A stretch of DNA of 64,000 nt from Oxyruncus cristatus (taxonomy: Eukaryota > Chordata > Aves > Passeriformes > Cotingidae). Location of the stretch: the NCBI GenBank assembly GCA_013399855.1, contig VXAY01004089.1, positions 376,365 to 440,364 on the forward strand. The letters run 5' to 3'. Positions 57,089 to 64,000 of this stretch are shown one piece after another; the stretch's first letter is position 1, and the number at the start of each line of letters is the position of its first letter. A model generated the notes under the pieces. It did not search any database and had not been told where the DNA came from. It was given only the letters and a program-made list of their open reading frames with translations. A program made the position numbers and the translations under genes.

Positions 57089-58853
57089 AAATGAGGACTT
57101 TGCAGGTGTGTGGGCCAGTGTAAGCACTGAAGATGGGTCTCCTCTCCTAGGTGTCAGGTAAAGCAAAGTTGCCTTTGCTTTGCAGTACCTGCCCAGCTGC
57201 TCCTGGCTGCTCCCGGCTCTCCCCCCGGGGCTTTGCCACCGGAGCAGCGATGCCCAGAGCTGTGCTGTCTGCAGGCAAAGGGATTTCTACTACCCAACCT
57301 CTGTGCCACATTGGGTCAGCACTGTCCTGCAGTGCTGGGGGCACTGGGCACAGCAGAACCCAGGGCTTGCTCTGCCATCGATTCCCACCCCCCTGTTCTA
57401 ATCCCGAGGGAGAGCGATGAGCTCAGGAGAACAAGATCGAATTCAAGGGCAAATGGTGTTCCAGGAGCACGACTCTCATGGTGGTTTGGTTAAATGGCAG
57501 CAAAACGATGATATTTTAAGGAAGCTTTTAAATAATGCAGTGGTGCTGTGGGGGGTGGCAGAGCTGCTCACTGCCTGCCCGTGGGTGAGGCGAGGGGCGT
57601 GGGGAAGGGGTGTAAGGGCACAGAGTAGCCTGGGTGCCTGGCCCTGTCACCCATGGGTGGATGTCCCTGTCAGCTGTGGGTGAATATCCCCACCATCCCT
57701 GGTAGATGTCCCCGTCACCCGTGAGTGGCTGTCGCAGCACTGCCGCTCCCGTGCCCCCCAGACCCGTGCCACTCTCTGGGCAGTGGCAGTGGGTGGCTGT
57801 CCCCTGTGAGGGGCATCTCCCTGGCTCGCGGCAGTGGCTGGAGCAGGTCCCTGACCCACCAGCTGCTAAAACTCACCCCGCTCCGCTCTCCTCCTCCCAA
57901 GCCCTTCCCTGCAGCATGGTATTTTCCATCTGAAGGCTGCCTGACAGCTTTAATCTAATGCTTAAATGGATGGAAGGAAAGTCGTGGCGCAGGAACGCTG
58001 CTAATTTAATTACTTGTGAAGTGCACAGTTTAAGACATTTAAAATGTATTATTTTAGCCTGGCTGCTTTGGCAAAATCCAATTGGAATTTTGAGCACACT
58101 TATTTTTATTTTAGACTAACATTATAAAACGCCTTCTGTGGAACATGTTTGTTAAGAAGTTAATTGTCTTTGAGGAGAAGAAAACACTCTGCGTGTGACT
58201 CGGTGTGAGCCCAGAGGGTAAAACCAGGGTGCCATGTGCTTGCTATGAGTCTGGGGACGTCTCCCCTTTGCCCAGGCCTAGTGGGTGCCAAACACTGTGG
58301 CAGGGAGGGACAGCTCCACGGAAATGTTACCGCAGCTCTTGCTCCAGCGAAACTTCCCTGTGTTTTAGTATTTGGAAAGTATCCAACAAGCCAAGGTCTG
58401 GTGGCTCGTGGTGGTGGGTTGATCGTGGTGTAAAGTCAGAGGATGTTTTGGATGGATCTCCTAATGCACAGAGGGATTTGGGTGCTGTGTCCTGTCCCTT
58501 GTCCCAGCCTTGTTCTGGTCCTGAAGCTCCTGGAGGCCCCCAGTGAGGTCCTGGTGCCTCGCCCCTGGTGGCTCCCAAAGAGGGAAGTGGGTGCGGGTTT
58601 GATCCGTGGTTTTCCTTACAAAATGCATGAGTGGTGTGACAGTCTATGCAGGGCCCTCGGCAGCTTAAATCCAGCTGGATGCAACACTTCTGGAGGGCCC
58701 TGGATCCAATAAATGGGATGGTGCCTGTGCATGGAAAGGGCACGCGGGAGGAGAGCGGGGCTGGGGCTGGTTGGATTCGCTGCTCCTGAAAGTCATCCAA
58801 AAAAAGGTGCCCTTTATGTAAACAAGCTGCTTTGGAGATATTTTGGGGATGAA

Positions 58854-58911
58854 GTCATAAAAATTTTATGGCATACCTATATTTTCCTGTTGGCATTGAA
58901 TTTGCCATAAA
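58854..58911. promoter_or_regulatory. Cluster of three CDX/posterior-HOX-type sites
   Basis: gtcataaa (58854), tttatggc (58865) and gccataaa (58904) all fit the CDX/HOX9-13 preference for TTTATG/A-pyrimidine. The first two form a 15-base palindrome cataaaa-a-ttttatg at 58856-58870. Function is inferred. Confidence 0.35.
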
Positions 58912-58976
58912 AACCGACACAGAAAAACAGCTTCAGCTGTGCTGGCTGTGAAACTGCTGCAGCTGCTTTCTGAGAG

Positions 58977-59253
58977 TCATAAAATCATCCCAGAGTGGTT
59001 TGGGTTGGAAGGGACCTTAAACATCATCCAGTCTCACTGTCATGGGCAGGGACACCTTCCACCAGCCCAGGTTGCTCCAAGCCCCGTCCAACCTGGCCTT
59101 GGACACTACCAGGGATGGGGCAGCCACAGCTTCTCTGGGCAGCCTGTGCCAGGGCCTCCCCACCCTCACAGGGAGGAATTCCATCCCAATATCCCATCTA
59201 TCCCTGCTCTCTGGCAGTGGGAAGCCATTCCCCCTTGTCCTGTCACTCCATGC
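58977..59253 (-). mobile_element. CR1 LINE 3' end, antisense
   Basis: The longest antisense copy: aaaatcatcccagagtggtt, gggttggaagggaccttaa, ccatgtgccagggcctcccc-like blocks, ggaattccatcccaatatcc and gggaagccattcccccttg. Confidence 0.96.
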
Positions 59254-60658
59254 AGTTCAGCAGTATGGAAAATCTGTCAAAACTGTCTTTCCTCTCTCAA
59301 AAGGCAAAAGTCCCCCACAATAATTAAAACACAAATTTCACTATTTTTCCTGGTGGTTTCCCTACCTCTCCTGCCTGTGGAGAAAATACCTGTTTTCCAG
59401 TTCTGGATACTCAGCCACTTCAGCTTAATGACTAATACTTTCCGGGGTGGGCCAAGGGATTGGGAACGAAAAGCCATTGAGAGGCTTTTACATTTTTTAT
59501 TTTGCTTCTTTCGGTGGGAAGTAGCACCAAAATGAGAGAAAATGGCATTTGTTATTTACAGCCCCATGGAGCGTGTGGGCTGTGACAGCACATGGTGTGA
59601 CTGGGATACTGGTTTCCTACTGTGTGGACTGGGATGGATGTGGTCAGTGGAACAGGGTCAGGGTGTGTCCCAGGGCTGCTGGGGCTGTCCCATCCCTCCA
59701 CCCCTCTGTCCTTCCCAGCCATGGGGCTGAGTAGCATTGATGAGGGAGGGCTGTGGATTCCACCCCCCCACAGGAGGGATGGAGAGCCCCACATCCTCTT
59801 ATTTCTGGCAACAGCTCGATTCAGTTAGGTTTTTTTACAAGGATAACACGATTCCCTCAGACATTTGAAATCCTGCACTTTGAAAGCCTTGCTGCAGAAT
59901 GACAAATAGTTTTCTGTTTCCTCCCTTTCATCCCGGGTCCAACGATGATGAAACACGGCGGGGGCAGCAGAGCCGTGGGCTGTGCTCCGCTCTGGGATGT
60001 GGTGCTGGAACGGGGCCCTCCAGGAGGAGTTGTTCCCCTGGGAATGCCGGTGCCAGAGGTGCCCCCGCTCTGCCATCCCCACCCTGTGCCCCACTCCAGC
60101 TGTTCCAGCTGTAGGAAGGGGCTGCCGGGGCAGCCCCGCTGGGGTGGGAGGATGGGTGGGGGTGGGCAGGAGCCTGGCCATGGCACAGGAGCCCTGTGCT
60201 TGGCCACAGCCCATCTCCCCTGCCTTATCTACATTTTAATGCGTCATCTGCAACTTTTCTGAGGATGCAGCCAAGAAAAACGCTGGGGAATTTCAGCTGA
60301 GCCGACCACCTACACAGCCGGTGGCCTACGAGTATGGGAGGGGAGCTGGGAAGTGAGAAGGGAGCCAAGGAACAGGGCTGGACGCCCTTCAGGCACCTGC
60401 TTGTCCCCTCGTGCCGTCCATGCCCTGCCCTCCTGCGCTCGAGCGGGTTCCCACTGCCCAGGACCCACCCCCTGGCTTCCCTACTGCCTTTCCTCAGCCC
60501 GTCAACATTGTCCTGTTTTGCCTCTGCAGTTTTTCCACTGGTAGCAGGATTTTTTTCCTATTTTTTATCATTGACCTCATCCTTAACGTCACTGCTCCGT
60601 GCTGCAGAAGCTGGATGGGAAGGAAGATGCTCAGAGGAGCACCAAGGATTGTGTCATA

Positions 60659-60792
60659 GACTGGAAGTGTCCAAGGCCAGGTTGGACAGGGCTCTGAGCA
60701 AGCTGGGATAGTGGAAGGTGTCCCTGCCCACGGAAGGGGGTTGGAACAAGATGGTCTCTAAAGTCCCTTTTGACCCAAACCATTCTGTGGTG
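60659..60792 (+). mobile_element. CR1 LINE 3' fragment
   Basis: Sense: gactggaagtgtccaaggcc, tagtggaaggtgtccctgcc, ggaacaagatggtctctaaa and gacccaaaccattctgtgg. Confidence 0.94.
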
Positions 60793-61261
60793 GCAGGATT
60801 CTGTGGTTCATCTACTTCCACCCTCAGACAGCTTAGGAAAGCAGTGTTGCTCCGGGAGCACCTTTGCTGTGCCCCTGCAGACACACACGAGCCAAAGCCG
60901 ATGCTGTTTTATTTCAGCAGCACACAGAAGATCACAAAGCAGTTTGCAAAGCAGCCAACACGAGCACAGGCACACAGTGCAGGTGTCAGATTGAATGTTA
61001 AAGCAAAGTTAAGGATGCACGTGCTCAGGTGGGGGAATAAATCTGTGTTTTCAGCTTGCTCGAGTATCTGCTGGGACACCCACGCTGGTCCTGCTTCTGC
61101 AGCTTTGTGTGTTCATCTCTGCTTCCCATCCTTGGAAAATAGACTTAAAATTTCCTGAGATTTGGTGCTTTGCACAAATACCAGAACTTCAACAGGGCCA
61201 GGAGCATTTGAACAACACTTCCAGGCACACGGTGGGACTCTGTGGGTTGTCCTGTGCAGGG

Positions 61262-61325
61262 CCAAGACTTGGACTCGAGGATTCTTGTGGGTCCCTTCCA
61301 GCTCAGGTTATTCTGTGATTCTCTG
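61262..61325 (+). mobile_element. CR1 LINE 3' tail
   Basis: cttggactcgaggattcttg, gggtcccttccagctcaggt and tattctgtgattctctg: a short terminal piece of a CR1 subfamily with the 'cagctcag' variant. Confidence 0.85.
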
Positions 61326-61446
61326 TCTTTGCTGCAGCCTTACGGCATGAAGCTGTCCCGACTCCTGTCCTCACAAGGAGCCTTTGCTGGGATGTGCTGC
61401 CTTGGGCTGAGCATCCGAAGGTCCCACGGCCGTGGGTTGTTGGACA

Positions 61447-61484
61447 TGGGGACACCCTGTCCCTGTGGGGACACCCTGTCCCTG
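61447..61484. repeat. 19-bp tandem duplication
   Basis: tggggacaccctgtccctg occurs twice in a row. Each copy contains a small inverted repeat, gggaca-ccc-tgtccc. Confidence 0.92.
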
Positions 61485-62332
61485 TGGGCACAGCCGGGCA
61501 CTGAGGGGCCCTCTCAGCTGGGGTTGTCTCTGATGGATATTATGGAGCGATTAGAGTGGTCTTTCAGCTCGTATGAGGGTGAAACAATTTCCATTTAGAA
61601 ACAGGGAATATTTCTGAGGGACAAGAAGCTGGTTTGTGTTAGAGCAAGGAAAGCTGCTCGGCAGGGCTTTGGTTAAACCCACCATTTTTGTTTGCCAGTA
61701 TTGAAGGTTTTAACCCCAATCCTGCACTAAACCATTTCCCCCCAGCAGTGACCAAGCTCTGGCATTACCCAAAATGAGTGATGTGCCGCATCCAGCGCTT
61801 TCCTGGGATGTGCAGTGTCCCAGGGCACTCAGACCTCCCTCACTTCACCACCTCTGCACGTGGGAAGGGCTCTGAAACACAGAAAGCAGCCAAGAGCTGC
61901 GACTGCATTGCTGCAATTACCACTAATCCGGGCGGTAATTTAGTGGGAACTGCTGTGAGTGTTGTGGAGTGTTTTGTTCCCAGAACGAGAGACAGAAAGC
62001 ATTATTTGTCTCTCTTCCCACCCACACCACTCAGAGACAACCTCCTGCCACCAGAGCCTGGCAGAGGGACAGCTCCTGATTGCCTGAGATCTCAGGGCTT
62101 TTGGAGCTGTGGAAGCAAAACCAAATCCAGCCTGAAGAGCAGGAAACCACCCAAGCTAATTAAAGGAGAGAATTAACACCTCCATGGTGCCTCACCCTCC
62201 GCTCCCAGCAAGACTGAGCCCAATGAATCGTGACAAATGGCTTGTACAGGAGATGTTAAGATGAGCTGAGCATCTTCCAGTACTTGCAGGAGGGTTATAA
62301 AAAAGAGGGAAAGTGACTTTCTCCACGGGCAG

Positions 62333-62604
62333 GTAGTGATAGGACACAGGGGAACAGTTTTAAACTAGAAGAGGAGAGATTTAGATTAGATGTTAGGAAG
62401 AAATTCTTTACTCAGAGGGTGGGGAGGCCCTGGCACAGGTTGCCCAGAGAAGCTGTGGCTGCCCCATCCCTGCAAGTGTCCAAGGCCGGGTTGGACGGGG
62501 CTTGGAGCAACTTGGGCTAGGGGAAGGTGTCCCTGCCCATGGCAGGGGGTGGAATGCAATGGGCTTTAGCATCCCTTCCAACCCAAACCAGTCCGGGATT
62601 CCAG
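62333..62604 (+). mobile_element. CR1 LINE 3' end
   Basis: Long sense copy: gtgataggacacaggggaac, gatttagattagatgttagg, gggtggggaggccctggcac, ccatccctgcaagtgtccaa, ggggaaggtgtccctgccca and ttccaacccaaaccagtcc. It includes more 5' sequence than most other copies. Confidence 0.96.
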
Positions 62605-63752
62605 GATCTTCCCCTGCAGGTGCCAGGGATGCGGTTGGGATCAAGGCCTGTGTCACTGTCCCCACTCCACAGGTGACAGGGAAGGACGTTGGATGTGCTG
62701 CAGTGGGAGAGGGCAATGGGAAAGGTCTCTGCTCTCATGAGGATTTTAGTATCACTTCAAACAGCCTCTTTTTTTCCCCCAGGGAATAAATTACATATTT
62801 TATTCATTTTCTGCACAGAGAGGAGCAGTTCTGGAGCCCTGATGGGGATGTTTCTAAGCAACGTTGTTTTCCCACCACCAGCGTCAGGAACAGTGACTTT
62901 TTTACCTTTTTTTTCCACATTTTTGTAGCGATAAAACAACTCTGCAATTTATGTCCTGGAAAACCATGGCACAATTTTCCCAATTTTCCTTAATCAGATG
63001 GGTGGGGGGCTGTATCCCCACTTTGGGGGTCCCCCACCTGTGAGGGGGTGTGTGAGGGGGCTGTGCCATGCGAGGGGTGCCCCAGTCCCTCCTTTCTGCA
63101 GCAGAGCTGGGGGATGCCCACGGAGACCCTTGTGTGTGATGCCTCTCCCAGGGGCTGGCTCTGTGCCCTTCCCGACCCCCTCTGCTCCATTCCAAGCCCC
63201 TCTCTGTGCCCCCCCCTCCTTCCCCCATTTACACTCGCTGCATGTTTTGCCCAGGCTGGAACACTCAGAAGTGCTGGGATTTGCCTCCCCCTTGCCTTTC
63301 TCACCCCGGTGCCACTGGCGTGGCTGTGGGCACAGGAGCTGGTGGTAGCCCACACCGGGGGCGAGAAATGCCTCCCCACACCCAAGACCCCCACCCACAT
63401 CCCTCCCTGGCAGCCCCAGGGCTTGTGGAATGGGGTCCTGGGGGTCACCTGCCAGCGGGGCTGCTGAGGTGGCACCGACCCACGCAGGGCCCATCCCCTG
63501 GGCTTTGCATTTCTGGGGCAGGCTGGTTTCTGTGGGCACAGCCATGGGCACGGGGCAGTGAAGCCGGGGTTGGAACGAGCCAAAAGCAGCTTCATCTGAT
63601 TTCTGTAGAGCTCTCCCCAGCCTGATGATTCTTCTGTGGGTGTGGAGTCGAAAATGTTTTAGTCATTGTATGTGTTATTGCAGAGATTTTATTTAAAACT
63701 TATGTTTTTTCCCCTGGAAAAAACCTCTCACTCCTTCTCTCTCCCATTTCTG

Positions 63753-63903
63753 ATAGACAGATAAATGGAATGGGTGGAGAGATGAATAGATGGATAGATT
63801 GATGGAGGGGAAGATGGATAGATGGAATGATTGATAAATGGACAGGTAGACAGATGGATGGATGGATAGACAGACAGGCAGATAGATAGACAGACAGATA
63901 GGA
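63753..63903. repeat. (GATA/GATG/GACA)n microsatellite
   Basis: About 150 bases of imperfect tetranucleotide repeats (gata, gatg, gaca, gatt mixtures). A likely polymorphic marker. The minus-strand frame of SIYLS-like repeats across it is an artefact. Confidence 0.93.
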
Positions 63904-64000
63904 TCCTGATCCCTTTGTACAGCTGGGAATACTGGAAGGCAGTGTTTGGGCTGATTTGGGGGGGTTTAGCAGAACTGAGCAAACCCAGACTCTTCTTGCT

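Larger units (their letters stand above)
32473..64000 (+). other. KCNAB1: KCNAB1 gene, 5' part (Kv channel beta-1 subunit)
   Basis: KCNAB1 encodes a cytoplasmic aldo-keto-reductase-like subunit that binds the T1 domain of Kv1 channels. Its N terminus can plug the pore and cause fast inactivation. In mammals three N termini arise from alternative first exons joined to a common core starting NLGKSG. All three first exons are recognisable here in one orientation. All can end in phase 2 and would supply the AG or CG of an arginine completed by exon 2. The common exon 2 is not in the window. Exon naming (Kv-beta-1.1, 1.2, 1.3) follows human isoforms from memory. Confidence 0.95.
50673..64000 (+). 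other. KCNAB1: KCNAB1 intron after the Kv-beta-1.1 exon
   Basis: Over 13 kb without a recognised exon; the shared NLGKSG exon is not present. It contains a second CpG-rich block at about 53000-53560, eight CR1 fragments, AT-rich blocks that look like enhancers (54380-54470, 55425-55515, 56415-56650, 57930-58190, 58815-58915), a 19-bp duplication at 61447 and a tetranucleotide repeat at the end. Confidence 0.85.

Noticed and set aside
58939..59535. 198-codon + strand frame at 59 kb
   Set aside because: Its N-terminal half is the reverse complement of a CR1 3' end, and similar frames recur at every antisense CR1 copy.
1..64000. CRISPR arrays, bacterial operons, integrated viruses, tRNA or rRNA genes
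   Set aside because: None seen. Direct repeats are simple tandem repeats without spacers, and gene structure is vertebrate.

Overview
This is vertebrate nuclear DNA, almost certainly from a bird. Short exons sit in long introns, and there are about two dozen CR1-type LINE 3'-end fragments of the avian kind. The gene order GMPS then KCNAB1 matches human 3q25. Two runs of N (35353-35410 and 35611-35612) mark a draft assembly. No bacterial, plasmid, CRISPR or viral system is visible.

Region 1 (1-26.5 kb) is GMPS on the + strand, encoding GMP synthase, the glutamine-hydrolysing enzyme that converts XMP to GMP. Fifteen coding exons (exons 2-16) can be placed exactly from reading frame, splice phase and protein similarity. 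Together they encode 684 residues; with the nine residues expected from exon 1 this equals the 693-residue length of the human enzyme. Exon 1 was not found and probably lies just upstream of the window, whose first few hundred bases look like the edge of a CpG island. The catalytic triad (Cys104, His190, Glu192 in human-type numbering) and the ATP-pyrophosphatase P-loop are intact. Two good poly(A) sites, at about 23.9 and 26.4 kb, suggest short and long 3' UTRs.

Region 2 (26.5-32.4 kb) is intergenic. It holds CR1 debris, a small tandem repeat and one GC-rich stretch followed by a conserved-looking non-coding block.

Region 3 (32.4-64 kb) is the 5' part of KCNAB1 on the + strand, encoding the Kv channel beta-1 subunit. 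All three alternative first coding exons known from mammals can be recognised: the MLAARTG type (Kv-beta-1.3) at 32473-32744, the tail of the Kv-beta-1.2 type at about 35411-35510 (broken by the assembly gap), and the MQVSIAC type (Kv-beta-1.1) at 50452-50672. Each can end in the same splice phase (2) and would join a shared exon 2 that lies beyond the window. Each sits in a CpG-rich promoter-like region. The rest is intron with CR1 fragments, simple repeats and several AT-rich blocks that look like cis-regulatory elements.

How it works together: GMPS is a housekeeping purine-synthesis gene. KCNAB1 is a promoter-switched gene whose different N termini decide how the beta subunit inactivates Kv1 channels. 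The two genes are neighbours but no functional coupling is visible. The observations most worth following up are the tandem splice donors at the Kv-beta-1.2 exon, a pair of mutually exclusive perfect hairpins at 37.5 kb, a 56-bp exact duplication (38.66 and 40.46 kb), and candidate enhancers at 56.4 and 58.8 kb.
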